Positions 34,319 to 46,040 are shown, counted from the first letter of the stretch. The stretch is DNA of 64,000 nucleotides from VBCG01 sp044226535 (GCA_044226535.1 JBGAGT010000002.1:124001-188000), one strand, 5' to 3'. Notes: generated from the letters alone by a model not told the origin. Numbers and translations are program-made.

Positions 34319-34966
34319 ATGCAGACCATCCTCATCGCCAATCCCAAGGGCGGGAGCGGCAAGACCACGCTGGCCACGAACGTCGCGGGCTGGCTTGCGG
34401 GCAAGCGCCAGCGCGTGCTGCTCGACGACCGGGACCCGCAGCAGTCCTCGGCGTTCTGGCTGTCGCGGCGCCCGAAGCTGTTCCCGGCCATCGCCGGGGC
34501 GGGCGAAGGCGGCAAGCGCGCCCGCGACGACGATCACGCCTGGCGGGTGGTCGACAGCCCCGCGGGCCTGAGCGGCGAGGCGCTGAAGAAGGCACTCAAG
34601 GGCGCCGACATCGTGCTGGTGCCGGTCACGCCGTCGTTCTTCGACATGGCGGCGACGGCGCGCTTCCTCACCGAGGTGCGCGAGGCGATGGGCGGCAGCA
34701 GCGAGGGACCGCCGGCCGTGGGGCTCGTCGCCATGCGCGTCGATTCGCGCACGCACAGCGCCGCGGACCTCGACACCTTCATGAAGTCGACCGGCTACCC
34801 CGTGGTCGCGCAGCTGCGCGTCACGCAGGTGTACGTGCACTGCGCGAAGGACGGCGCGAGCATCTTCGACCTGCCGCGCTCGCGCGCCGAGCAGGACCAG
34901 GAGCAGTGGCGGCCGCTGACGCGCTGGATCGCGCGCCACGCGCCCGCGCGCGGCGAGTCGCGCTAG
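34319..34966 (+). CDS. orphan ParA/MinD-family ATPase
   Basis: A 215-aa deviant Walker A ATPase: K10-GGSGKTT17 preceded by NP, then DDRDPQQSSAFW (switch region) and VVDSPAGLSG (Walker B-like). ParA proteins position plasmids, chromosomes or membrane complexes by a nucleotide-driven gradient. There is no parB or minE partner next to it, and at 215 aa it is shorter than chromosomal ParA. The divergent TonB-like gene is its only close neighbour (144 bp shared promoter region), suggesting a functional pair at the membrane. Confidence 0.88.
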   Translation: MQTILIANPKGGSGKTTLATNVAGWLAGKRQRVLLDDRDPQQSSAFWLSRRPKLFPAIAGAGEGGKRARDDDHAWRVVDSPAGLSGEALKKALKGADIVLVPVTPSFFDMAATARFLTEVREAMGGSSEGPPAVGLVAMRVDSRTHSAADLDTFMKSTGYPVVAQLRVTQVYVHCAKDGASIFDLPRSRAEQDQEQWRPLTRWIARHAPARGESR

Positions 34967-35107
34967 GCGCCGGGCGAGTCGCGCCAGGCGCGGGGCGGGG
35001 CACGCGGCGCGCCGGTCGGGCGACACGCCGGGCCGGCGCCAAAACGACAACGGCCGCCCCCTCGCGGGATGCGGCCGTCGGCGGCAGCGCCTTGCGGCGC
35101 GATGCGA
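34967..35107. other. 141-bp convergent gap with terminator
   Basis: A short direct repeat (GGGCGAGTCGCGCYAGGCGC-like) occupies the left part. The right part holds the terminator at 35041-35078. No gene is seen. Confidence 0.55.
35041..35078 (-). terminator. terminator of the alanine-rich lipoprotein gene
   Basis: ACGGCCGC (35050-35057) and GCGGCCGT (35071-35078) form an 8-bp stem with a 13-nt loop; on the minus strand it is followed after a few bases by TTTT. It lies 30 nt after the lipoprotein stop. Confidence 0.65.
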
Positions 35108-35476
35108 TTACTTCTTGGCGGCGTCCTGCGCGGCCTTGACCGCGTTGTCGGCGGCGGTCTTGGCGTCGGCGGCGGCGTCCTTGGTCGCCTGCGTTGCGGT
35201 GGCGGCGGCGTCCTTGGTCGCATCGACGGCCGACTTGGCGGCGTCCTTGGTCGCGTCGGCGGCGTTCGAAGCGGCGGCGGTCGTCTTGTCGGCAGCGTCC
35301 TTGGCAGCGGCGGCCGCGGCGTCGGCGGTGGCCTTGGCGGCGTCCTTGGCGGCGTCGGCGGCCTTGGTCGCAGCTTCCTTGGCCTTGTCGGCGGCTTGTT
35401 GGGCATCGTTGCCGCAGGCGGCAAGCGAGGCGGCGCAGGCCAGCGCGAGCAGCGTGGCCATCGTCCTGATTTGCAT
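35108..35476 (-). CDS. alanine/lysine/aspartate-rich repeat lipoprotein
   Basis: A 122-aa lipoprotein: signal sequence with lipobox LAAC (C21), then about 100 residues built almost only from A, K, D and T in repeats of the type AADAAKDAAK. The repeats should form long amphipathic helices like those of LEA-type or apolipoprotein-type proteins. ATG at 35476 has GAGGAG 9-14 nt upstream. Function unknown; such proteins are often small envelope-stress or cell-wall-associated lipoproteins. Confidence 0.8.
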   Translation of the reverse strand: MQIRTMATLLALACAASLAACGNDAQQAADKAKEAATKAADAAKDAAKATADAAAAAAKDAADKTTAAASNAADATKDAAKSAVDATKDAAATATQATKDAAADAKTAADNAVKAAQDAAKK

Positions 35477-35631
35477 GGTGTTACTCCTCATCATGGTGGT
35501 TGGGCGTGTGGATATGACCGTCTTCTGACGACCGGTCGAGGAAACATTGCATTCTACAACGAGCGTTGCGGTGCAGCAAATTACAGGTGTTCATCGAGCG
35601 ACAGCGATCCCGGGCCCTCATGGACGGCCCG

Positions 35632-36546
35632 TCACAGCGGTTCATTGGGTGGCAGCGGCGCGCGGGGCAGCGTGACGTTGCGACGCTCGGCGCGCGCCAG
35701 CAGCACGCCGGCCGCGACGATCACCGCCATGCCGAAGAAGGCGACGCGGTCGGGCAGCTGGCCGAACAGGACGTATCCGTAGGCCGTCGCCCACATGAGC
35801 TGCAGGTAGGTGAAGGGCGTCAGCATCGACGCCGGTGCGCGCATGTAGGCACCGATCAGCCAGTGGTGCCCGAGTCCCGCGCACAGCCCCGCGACCACCA
35901 CCAGGCCGGCGGTGGTCAGGTCGAGCACACCGAAGTCGATCCAGGGCAGTGCCAGCGTGGTCACCACGGTACCCACGACGGCGCTGTAGAACAGGCTGGT
36001 GTAGGGATTCTCGTCCTGCAGCTGGCGCGTCATCAACTGGTAGAGCGCGTTGCAGAAGGCCGCCGCCACCAGCAAAAGGGCCGCGGGCGAGAACACCGCG
36101 CCTCCGGGCCGAACGATGAACAGCGTGCCCGCGAAGCCCATCGCCACCGCCAGCCAGCGCGTGCGCGTGGGGCGCTCGCCGAGCATCGGTTGCGACAGCA
36201 TCACCACGAAGGGCGGCGCGAGGAACATGATCGACGAGGCCTCGGCCAGCGGCAGGAAGCGCAGGCCCGCGAAGAACAGGATGGTCGCGCCGAACAGGAA
36301 GGCCGAGCGCGCGAGCTGCCGCCCGAGGTGGCGGGTGCGCCAGAAGCCGTGTCCGGCGCGGTGCAGCGCGAAGGGCGTGACCACCACCAGCTGCCCCGCG
36401 TAGCGCGCGAATACCACGAACAGCAGCGCGTGCAGCTGGCCGAGGTACTTGGCCGTGGCGTCGAGCGAGGACAGCGCGATGCCCGCCGCGATGAAAGGCG
36501 GCAGCGCCCGCGCGAGCGGGTGGGGCGATGAGGGCGCGCCGCTCAC
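35632..36546 (-). CDS. EamA/DMT family exporter
   Basis: A 304-aa inner membrane protein with ten hydrophobic segments arranged as two EamA repeats (first ending near GTLFIVRPGG, second near GVLLARAERR). GTG at 36546 is the likely start. Family members export metabolites or small drugs; substrate unknown. A small hairpin (35611-35631) touches its stop codon but lacks a T-run. It is not clearly linked to its neighbours. Confidence 0.9.
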   Translation of the reverse strand: MSGAPSSPHPLARALPPFIAAGIALSSLDATAKYLGQLHALLFVVFARYAGQLVVVTPFALHRAGHGFWRTRHLGRQLARSAFLFGATILFFAGLRFLPLAEASSIMFLAPPFVVMLSQPMLGERPTRTRWLAVAMGFAGTLFIVRPGGAVFSPAALLLVAAAFCNALYQLMTRQLQDENPYTSLFYSAVVGTVVTTLALPWIDFGVLDLTTAGLVVVAGLCAGLGHHWLIGAYMRAPASMLTPFTYLQLMWATAYGYVLFGQLPDRVAFFGMAVIVAAGVLLARAERRNVTLPRAPLPPNEPL

Positions 36547-36609
36547 GGGTGGCGGGGCTGCCGCCGCGATGCCTCGACGAGGCTCACGCGCCGGCCGCGT
36601 CCCGTCCGG

Positions 36610-39441
<2,832 letters not shown>

Positions 39442-39503
39442 CGTTTCCTCGATTCCTTGTTGCGCCGCACCGGGGGTGGAGAGGGGCGAGGCGCGGTGCG
39501 TGG

Positions 39504-40955
39504 CTAGGCGACCATCAGGTCGACGAACTCGTTGACCGGCATCGCAGCGAGCTTCTTCGCGTCGAGCGCGACGTCGAGGATCGCCTGTTGCTGCTTGGCC
39601 GGGAAGCGGCGCGCGAGGTTGCGCCGGAATTTCTCGACCAGCACGGGCATGCCTTCCTTGCGGCGGCGCTTGTGGCCGATCGGGTACTCGACCACGATTT
39701 CCTTGAGCTTGCTGCCGTCCTTGAACTCGACCGTCAGGGCGTTGGCGATGGAGCGCTTGTCGGGGTCGTGGTAGTCCTTGGTGAACTGCTTGTCCTCGAC
39801 GCAGTCGATCCTGTCGCGCAGCGCGTCGATGCGCGGGTCGGCGGCGACGCCGTCCTCGTAGTCGGCGGCGGTGAGTCGCCCGAAGATCAGCGGCACGGCG
39901 ACCATGTACTGGATGCAGTGGTCGCGGTCGGCCGGGTTCGCCAGCGGGCCCTTCTTGTCGATGATGCGGATGCAGGCCTCGTGGGTGCGGATGGTGATCT
40001 TCCTGATGTCCGCAACCGTCTTGCCCTTCTTCGCGAGCTCGCCGTGCAGCGTCATCGCCGCCTCGACCGCGGTCTGCGAGTGGAACTCGGCGGGGAAGCT
40101 GATCTTGAACAGCACGTTCTCCATCACGTAGCTGCCGTACTTGCGCTGGAACCTGAAGGGCTGGCCCTTGAACGAGACGTCGTAGAAGCCCCAGGTCTTC
40201 GCGCTGAGCACCGAGGGGTAGCCCATCTCGCCGGTCTTCGCGATCAGCGCGAGCCGCACGGCGCGCGAGGTCGCGTCGCCCGCGGCCCAGCTCTTGCGCG
40301 AGCCGGTGTTGGGTGCGTGGCGGTAGGTGCGAAGCGACTGGCCGTCGACGAACGCGAGCGTGATGGCGTTGATCACCTCGTCGCGCGAAAGCCCGAGCAT
40401 TTCCGCGACCACCGCGGTCGAGGCGACCTTGACCAGCAGCACGTGGTCGAGGCCCACCTTGTTGAACGAGTTCTCGAGCGCGATGCAGCCCTGGATCTCG
40501 TGCGCCTTGATCATGCCGGTCAGCACGCGGTCCATGGTCAGCGGCGCCTTGCCCGAGGCGACGGCGACGCGCGACAGCCAGTCGGCGGTGGCCAGGATGC
40601 CGCCCAGGTTGTCGGAGGGGTGGCCCCACTCGGCGGCGAGCCAGGTGTCGTTGAAGTCCAGCCAGCGGATCATCGTGCCGAGGTTGAACGCGGCCTGCAC
40701 CGGGTCGAGCACGTAGGGGGTGCCGGGGACCTTGGCGCCGTTGGGCACGACGGTCCCGGGGACGATGGGACCGAGGAGCTTGGTGCAGGCGGGGTACTCG
40801 AGCGCCTCGAAGCCGCAGCCCAGCGTGTCGATCAGGCAGTAGCGCGCGGTCTCGTACGCCTCCTTGCTCTTGACCTTGTAGTCGAGGACGTAGTCGGCGA
40901 TGTCGGAGATGACCTTGTCGACGGGTGGGCGGACGTTGGAGATGTGGGCGGACAT
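39504..40955 (-). CDS. prpD: 2-methylcitrate dehydratase
   Basis: A 483-aa MmgE/PrpD protein that dehydrates 2-methylcitrate to 2-methylaconitate in propionyl-CoA breakdown. Family motifs: DTLGCGFEALEYPACTKLLG, MIRWLDFNDTWLAAEWGHPSDNLGGIL and SFPAEFHSQTAVEAA. Lies between prpC and acnA with 62- and 82-bp gaps in the same direction. Confidence 0.96.
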   Translation of the reverse strand: MSAHISNVRPPVDKVISDIADYVLDYKVKSKEAYETARYCLIDTLGCGFEALEYPACTKLLGPIVPGTVVPNGAKVPGTPYVLDPVQAAFNLGTMIRWLDFNDTWLAAEWGHPSDNLGGILATADWLSRVAVASGKAPLTMDRVLTGMIKAHEIQGCIALENSFNKVGLDHVLLVKVASTAVVAEMLGLSRDEVINAITLAFVDGQSLRTYRHAPNTGSRKSWAAGDATSRAVRLALIAKTGEMGYPSVLSAKTWGFYDVSFKGQPFRFQRKYGSYVMENVLFKISFPAEFHSQTAVEAAMTLHGELAKKGKTVADIRKITIRTHEACIRIIDKKGPLANPADRDHCIQYMVAVPLIFGRLTAADYEDGVAADPRIDALRDRIDCVEDKQFTKDYHDPDKRSIANALTVEFKDGSKLKEIVVEYPIGHKRRRKEGMPVLVEKFRRNLARRFPAKQQQAILDVALDAKKLAAMPVNEFVDLMVA

Positions 40956-41037
40956 GGAATGGGAATGGGTGGGAGACGGCGGCCGCCTCCGGGGACGCCG
41001 GCGGCGAAGGAACGCGTCAGGGTCGTCGGGGTCCGGG

Positions 41038-42231
41038 TCAGTTCCGCTGGTCGAGGGGTACGAAGCGGCGGTCCTCGGGACCGGTGTAGTTGGCGCCGGG
41101 GCGGATGATCTTGCCGTCCTGGCGCTGCTCGATCACGTGCGCCGACCAGCCCGAGGTGCGCGAGATCACGAACAGCGGCGTGAACATCGCGGTGGGCACG
41201 CCCATCAGGTGGTAGCTGACGGCCGAGTACCAGTCGAGGTTGGCGAACATGCGCTTGGCGTCGGCCATCACGCGCTCGATGCGCTCGGCGATGCCGAACA
41301 TGTGCATGTCCTGCGCATCCTCCGACAGCCGTTTCGCGACGTCGCGGATGACGCGGTTGCGCGGGTCGGCGATGGTGTACACCGGGTGGCCGAAGCCGAT
41401 CACGACCTCCTTCGCCTCGACGCGGCGGCGGATGTCGGCCTCGGCCTCGTCGGCGTTCTCGTAGCGCTTCTGCACCTCGAAGGACACTTCGTTGGCGCCG
41501 CCGTGCTTCGGCCCGCGCAGCGCGCCGATGGCACCGGTGATGCAGGAATACAGGTCCGAGCCGGTGCCGGCGATGACCCGCGCGGTGAAGGTCGAGGCGT
41601 TGAACTCGTGCTCGGCGTAGAGGTTGAGCGAGGTGTGCATCGCGCGCACGAAAGCGGCCGAGGGCGGCGTGCCGTGCAGGAGGTGCAGGAAGTGCCCGCC
41701 GATGGAATCGTCGTCGGTCTCGACGTCGATCAGCCGGCCATTGTGGCTGGCGTGGTACCAGTAGCAGAGCATCGAGCCCAGCGAGGCCATCAGGCGGTCG
41801 GCGATGTCGCGCGCGCCCGCCACGTCGTGGCCCTCGCGCTCGGGCAGCGCGGCGCCCAGGGCCGACACGCCGCTGCGCATCACGTCCATGGGATGCGAGG
41901 CCGCGGGCAGCGCCTCGAGCACGTCCTGCACCACGGCGGGCAGGCCGCGCAGCGACTTGAGCTTGCGCTTGTAGGCGGCGAGCTCGGCGCGCGTGGGCAG
42001 CTTGCCGTGCACCAGCAGGTGCGCGATCTCCTCGAATTCGCAGCGCTCGGCGATGTCGAGGATGTCGTAGCCGCGGTAGTGCAGGTCGTTGCCGGTGCGC
42101 CCGACGCTGCACAGCGCGGTGTTGCCCGCGATGACACCGGACAGCGCCACCGACTTCTTGGCCTTGGGGCCTGGGCCTGCCGGGGACGTCGCCGCGCCCG
42201 GCGCGGTGGAGGAGGAGGGGGCTTCGCTCAT
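41038..42231 (-). CDS. prpC: 2-methylcitrate synthase
   Basis: A 397-aa citrate-synthase-fold enzyme condensing propionyl-CoA and oxaloacetate. It carries the catalytic histidines (AEHEFNASTF, GFGHPVYTIADPR) and RGPKHGGANEV. The gene context with prpB and prpD, and the short length compared with gltA (434 aa), separate it from the true citrate synthase at 48826. An Ala/Pro-rich tail of about 25 residues precedes the core. Confidence 0.95.
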   Translation of the reverse strand: MSEAPSSSTAPGAATSPAGPGPKAKKSVALSGVIAGNTALCSVGRTGNDLHYRGYDILDIAERCEFEEIAHLLVHGKLPTRAELAAYKRKLKSLRGLPAVVQDVLEALPAASHPMDVMRSGVSALGAALPEREGHDVAGARDIADRLMASLGSMLCYWYHASHNGRLIDVETDDDSIGGHFLHLLHGTPPSAAFVRAMHTSLNLYAEHEFNASTFTARVIAGTGSDLYSCITGAIGALRGPKHGGANEVSFEVQKRYENADEAEADIRRRVEAKEVVIGFGHPVYTIADPRNRVIRDVAKRLSEDAQDMHMFGIAERIERVMADAKRMFANLDWYSAVSYHLMGVPTAMFTPLFVISRTSGWSAHVIEQRQDGKIIRPGANYTGPEDRRFVPLDQRN

Positions 42232-42267
42232 GCGGGGGTCCTTTGAGGTGCGTGCCTTCCGTGCGCG

Positions 42268-43197
42268 TCAGGCGCCGCGGCGCGCGAACAGCGCGTCGAG
42301 CCTGTGTTCGTAGTCGTGGTAACCCAGGTGCTCGTAGAGCTCGGCGCGCGTCTGCATGCTGTCGACGACGGCCTTCTGCGTGCCGTCGGCGCGCAGGTGC
42401 CGGTAGACGTCGAGCGCGGCCTTGTTCATGGCGCGGAAGGCCGACAGCGGGTAGAGCGCGATGGCCACGCCCGCGCCGCGGAGCTCGTCGAGGGTGTAGA
42501 GCGGCGTCGCGCCGAACTCGGTGATGTTGGCGAGGATCGGCACCTTCACCGCGTCGGCGAAGCGGCGGTACATGGCGAGGTCCGTGATCGCCTCGGGGAA
42601 GATCATGTCGGCGCCGGCCTCGACGCAGGCGACCGCGCGCCCGATGGCCCTGTCGAGGCCCTCGACCGCCAGCGCGTCGGTGCGCGCCATGATGCCGAAC
42701 GAGGCGTCGTGGCGCGCGTCCACCGCGGCCTTGACGCGGTCGACCATCTCGTCCTGCGTGACGATCTCCTTGTTGGGGCGGTGGCCGCAGCGCTTGGCGC
42801 CGACCTGGTCCTCGATGTGCATCGCCGCGGCGCCGGCCTTCTCCAGCGAGCGCACGGTGCGCGCGACGTTGAAGGCCGACGGCCCGAAGCCGGTGTCGAC
42901 GTCGACCAGCAAGGGCAGTGTCGACACGTCGGTGATGCGGCGCACGTCGGTGAGCACGTCGTCGAGGTTGCTGATGCCGAGGTCGGGCATGCCGAGCGAC
43001 CCGGCGGCGACGCCACCGCCGGAGAGGTAGATCGCGCGGAAGCCCGAATGCTCGGCGAGCAGCGCGTGGTAGGCGTTGATCGCGCCGGGGACCTGCAGCG
43101 GCACCTCGGTGGCGAGCGCCTCGCGAAAGCGCGCGCCGGGTGAAAGGCGCGCGTCGGCGATCCGCGCTTGCGTCGGGCTGGCGATCCGGGTTTCCAT
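42268..43197 (-). CDS. prpB: methylisocitrate lyase
   Basis: A 309-aa TIM-barrel lyase that splits 2-methylisocitrate to succinate and pyruvate. The signature K-R-C-G-H (AKRCGHRPNKEIV) is present, with GGGVAAGSLGMPDLGI and DVDTGFG metal ligands. ATG at 43197 has GGAGG 9-13 nt upstream. The gene is 26 bp after mdh. Confidence 0.96.
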   Translation of the reverse strand: METRIASPTQARIADARLSPGARFREALATEVPLQVPGAINAYHALLAEHSGFRAIYLSGGGVAAGSLGMPDLGISNLDDVLTDVRRITDVSTLPLLVDVDTGFGPSAFNVARTVRSLEKAGAAAMHIEDQVGAKRCGHRPNKEIVTQDEMVDRVKAAVDARHDASFGIMARTDALAVEGLDRAIGRAVACVEAGADMIFPEAITDLAMYRRFADAVKVPILANITEFGATPLYTLDELRGAGVAIALYPLSAFRAMNKAALDVYRHLRADGTQKAVVDSMQTRAELYEHLGYHDYEHRLDALFARRGA

Positions 43198-43223
43198 GTC
43201 CTGTGCCTCCGGTGCGGGCCGGC

Positions 43224-44210
43224 TCAGCCCAGCAGCGAGGCGACGCCCGCGCGCTCTTCCTCGAGCTCCTTCAGCGTGGCGTTCATGCGCTCGCGCGAGA
43301 AGTCGTCGATGGGCAGGCCCTCGACGCGCTTGTAGGCGCCGCGCTCCGCGGTGACCGGCACGCCGTAGACGATGTCCCTGGGGATGCCGTAGCTGCCGTC
43401 GGAGGCGATGCCCATGGTCACCCACTTGCCGTCGCTGCCGATCACCCAGTCGTGGATGTGGTCGATGGCGGCGTTGGCGGCCGAGGCCGCCGACGAAAGG
43501 CCGCGCGCCTCGATGATGGCGGCACCGCGCTTGCCGACGGTGGGCAGGAACTCGTTGCGGTTCCAGTCCTCGTTGCCGATCAGGTCCTTGATGAGCTTGC
43601 CGCCCGAGGTCGCGAAGCGGTAGTCGGCGTACATGGTCGGCGAATGGTTGCCCCAGACCACGACCTTCTCGACGGAACCCACGGGCACGCCGGCCTTCTT
43701 GGCGAGCTGGCCGACGGCGCGGTTGTGGTCGAGGCGCATCATCGCCGTGAAGCTCTCCTTCGGCAGCGACGGCGCCGACTTCATGGCGATGTAGGCGTTG
43801 GTGTTGGCGGGGTTGCCCACCACCAGCACCCTGATGCCGCGCGAGGCGACCGCGTCGAGCGCCTTGCCCTGCTCGATGAAGATCTTGGCGTTCTCGAGCA
43901 GCAGGTCCTTGCGCTCCATGCCGGGGCCGCGCGGCCTGGCGCCGACCAGCATGGCGATGTCGGCGTCCTTGAAGGCGACCCTGGGGTCGGCCGCGCCGCT
44001 CATGCCCGCGACCAGCGGGAAGGCGCAGTCCTCGATCTCCATCATCACGCCCTTCAGCGCGGCCTGGGCCTTGTCCATCGGCAGCTCGAGGAGCTGCAGG
44101 ATCACCGGCTGGTCGCGGCCGAGCATCTCGCCCGAGGCGATGCGGAAGAGGAGGCTGTAGCCGATCTGGCCTGCTGCGCCGGTGACGGCGACGCGGACGG
44201 GTGCTTTCAT
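43224..44210 (-). CDS. mdh: malate dehydrogenase
   Basis: A 328-aa NAD-dependent MDH. It has the cofactor loop GAAGQIGYSLLFRI, PRGPGMERKDLL substrate loop, NPANTNA and the catalytic histidine in WGNHSPTMYAD. This is the cytosolic-MDH-like form used by betaproteobacteria. It is the first gene of the leftward arm; its promoter shares the region with the GntR gene and the operator at 44396. Confidence 0.96.
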   Translation of the reverse strand: MKAPVRVAVTGAAGQIGYSLLFRIASGEMLGRDQPVILQLLELPMDKAQAALKGVMMEIEDCAFPLVAGMSGAADPRVAFKDADIAMLVGARPRGPGMERKDLLLENAKIFIEQGKALDAVASRGIRVLVVGNPANTNAYIAMKSAPSLPKESFTAMMRLDHNRAVGQLAKKAGVPVGSVEKVVVWGNHSPTMYADYRFATSGGKLIKDLIGNEDWNRNEFLPTVGKRGAAIIEARGLSSAASAANAAIDHIHDWVIGSDGKWVTMGIASDGSYGIPRDIVYGVPVTAERGAYKRVEGLPIDDFSRERMNATLKELEEERAGVASLLG

Positions 44211-44412
44211 CGAAGGAACTCCGGTGCGGTGGCGATGGAACGCTGCCGTGGGTGGGAACGGGGCGCGCCGCGACGGTGGGCCGGGTCGCCGCAGGCGGCT
44301 CGCGCAACCCGCGGGGGCGGTCCGCGCGAAGGCCGTCTGTTGCCGTGCAGTATAGGCGGCCGCGCGGCGCCGCGTCAATCAATTACCCTATCATTTGTCT
44401 TATAGAAGACAG
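44211..44412. promoter_or_regulatory. divergent control region between mdh and the GntR gene
   Basis: A 202-bp region that is GC-rich near mdh and AT-rich near gntR (about 44375-44412). The AT-rich end holds the inverted repeat at 44396-44411, with TATAGA inside it and TATCAT-like hexamers beside it. Promoters for both arms probably lie here, overlapping the operator. Confidence 0.65.
44396..44411. promoter_or_regulatory. TGTCTT-N4-AAGACA operator, probable GntR site
   Basis: TGTCTTATAGAAGACA is a perfect 6-bp inverted repeat with a 4-bp centre, ending 2 bp before the first possible ATG of the GntR gene. HutC-subfamily regulators bind short palindromes of this shape next to their own genes. 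Confidence 0.7.
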
Positions 44413-45228
44413 ATGAGTTATGCTCCGGGCATGGCCCCTGAAGCCGACCGTTCCCGGCACCCCGCGGCCCGCGCAGCCGCGGCGGCCGGTGCGCCGGCGG
44501 CCGGCGCACGGCCGACGTTCAAGCCGCTGTACCTGCAGGTGCGCGAGCTCCTGGTCGCGCGCCTCGACAGCGGCGAGTGGAAGCCCGGCGAGGCGATCCC
44601 CAGCGAGCTCGAGCTCGCCTCGCAGCTGCAGGTCTCGCCCGGGACGGTGCGCAAGGCCATCGACACCCTGGCCGCGGACAACCTGCTGGTGCGCCGCCAG
44701 GGGCGCGGCACCTTCGTCGCCACCCACACCCACGAGCATCCTTCGCGGGTGCGCTTCCTGCGCATCCGCCGCGACGACGGCGTCGAGGAATACCCGGCGA
44801 GCCGCCTGATCGACGTGCGCCGCGCCAAGGCCAGCGCCGAGGTCGCGCGTCTCCTCGCGCTGCGCAGCGGCGAGCCGGTGCTGCTGCTGCGGCGCCTGCT
44901 GACCTTCGAAGGGGTACCCGCGGTGCTCGACGACATCGTGCTGCCCGCCACGCTGTTCCGCGGGCTCAGCAAGGCGCGCTACGAGGCCTACCGCGGTCCG
45001 CTGTACGGTTTCTTCGAGACCGAGTTCGGCGTGCGCACGCTCCACGCCCGCGAGCAGGTGAAGGCGGTGCTCGCCGACGCGGCCAGCGCCGGGCTGCTGG
45101 AAGTGCCCGCCGGCACGCCGCTCCTGGCCGTGGAGCGCGTGACCTGCACCTATGGCGACCGGCCGGTCGAGCTGCGGCGCGGCCTTTGCGTCACCACGAA
45201 CTGCCACTACTTCAACGCCTTGGGATGA
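44413..45228 (+). CDS. GntR family regulator, HutC/UTRA type, at the TCA gene cluster
   Basis: A 271-aa regulator (265 aa if ATG 44431 is used). The winged helix covers about residues 40-110 (PLYLQVRELLVARLDSGEWKPGEAIPSELELASQLQVSPGTVRKAIDTLA, then VRRQGRGTFVA), followed by the UTRA effector domain. It sits between mdh-prpBCD-acnA and sdhCDAB-gltA, which diverge from it. Effectors of UTRA domains are often sugars, amines or organic acids; here a TCA or methylcitrate intermediate is plausible. Neither ATG has a strong RBS; if TATAGA (44401-44406) is the -10, the mRNA could be leaderless from 44413 or use 44431. Confidence 0.9.
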   Translation: MSYAPGMAPEADRSRHPAARAAAAAGAPAAGARPTFKPLYLQVRELLVARLDSGEWKPGEAIPSELELASQLQVSPGTVRKAIDTLAADNLLVRRQGRGTFVATHTHEHPSRVRFLRIRRDDGVEEYPASRLIDVRRAKASAEVARLLALRSGEPVLLLRRLLTFEGVPAVLDDIVLPATLFRGLSKARYEAYRGPLYGFFETEFGVRTLHAREQVKAVLADAASAGLLEVPAGTPLLAVERVTCTYGDRPVELRRGLCVTTNCHYFNALG

Positions 45229-45240
45229 ACGCGCTATAAT
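45211..45240 (+). promoter_or_regulatory. sdh operon promoter
   Basis: A perfect TATAAT (45235-45240) with TTCAAC (45211-45216) 18 bp before it lies across the end of the GntR gene, 40 bp upstream of sdhC. It allows sdh transcription independent of the gntR promoter. Confidence 0.6.
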
Positions 45241-45279
45241 TTCTTGCTCCGCACAAAAACCATACGGCGCACCTTCCCA

Positions 45280-45681
45280 ATGCCTGCCGCCGAACCCTCC
45301 GCCGCACCGCGCAAGCGTCCGGTCTACCTCGATCTGACGTCGATCCGCCAGCCTGTACCGGCGATCGTCTCCATCCTGCACCGCATCAGCGGCGCATTGC
45401 TGTTCCTCGTCGGCATCCCCTTGCTGCTCTGCGTGGTGGGGGCGAGCCTCGCCTCGGCCGAGTCCTATGCCTCGCTGCGTGCGGCCTTCGCCAACCCCTT
45501 CGCGCGGCTGGTGCTGCTGGGGCTGTGCTGGGCCTACCTGCACCACCTGCTGGCCGGCCTGCGGCACCTCGTGCTCGATGCGCACTTCGGCCTCGACCTC
45601 GCGCCGGCGCGGCGCTCGGCGGCCCTGGTGCTGGTGGTGTCGATCATCCTGACGCTGGCCATCGCGGCGAGGCTGTGGTGA
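45280..45681 (+). CDS. sdhC: succinate dehydrogenase cytochrome b556 subunit
   Basis: A 133-aa membrane anchor with three helices. The opening RPVYLDLTSIRQPVPAIVSILHRISG is the SdhC signature; the heme b histidine is in the second/third helix region (LHHLLAGLRHLVLD). ATG at 45280; an upstream in-frame start at 45244 is less likely because it falls at the expected transcription start. Overlaps sdhD by 4 nt. Confidence 0.94.
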   Translation: MPAAEPSAAPRKRPVYLDLTSIRQPVPAIVSILHRISGALLFLVGIPLLLCVVGASLASAESYASLRAAFANPFARLVLLGLCWAYLHHLLAGLRHLVLDAHFGLDLAPARRSAALVLVVSIILTLAIAARLW

Positions 45682-46040
45682 GCGCGCTGCGCACGCCGCC
45701 GGCGGGTGCGCATTACGGCTGGCGCGACTGGCTGGTCCAGCGCATCAGCGCCATCGTCATGGCGCTGTACACGCTGCTGCTGGTCGCGATCGCGCTGTGG
45801 AACGGCGGCTTCGACTATGCGGTGTGGCGGTCGCTGTTCGCCGGCAACCTGTTCCGCGTCGCGAGCTTCGTGTTCATGCTCGCGCTGCTCTGGCACGCCT
45901 GGGTCGGCGTGCGCAACATCCTGATGGACTACGTGAAGCCCGCGGGCCTGCGGCTCGGGCTGCAGTGCGTGGTCCTGGCGGTGCTCGTCGCCTATGCGGG
46001 CTGGACCATCGCGCTCCTCTGGGGAGGCTTCCCGGCATGA
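45678..46040 (+). CDS. sdhD: succinate dehydrogenase hydrophobic membrane anchor
   Basis: A 120-aa three-helix subunit. GWRDWLVQRISAIVMALYTL is the conserved first segment with quinone-site residues, and WHAWVGVRNILMDYVKP carries the heme-region histidine and DY motif. GTG at 45678 overlaps sdhC stop (GTGA); its stop overlaps sdhA (ATGA). Confidence 0.93.
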   Translation: MSALRTPPAGAHYGWRDWLVQRISAIVMALYTLLLVAIALWNGGFDYAVWRSLFAGNLFRVASFVFMLALLWHAWVGVRNILMDYVKPAGLRLGLQCVVLAVLVAYAGWTIALLWGGFPA

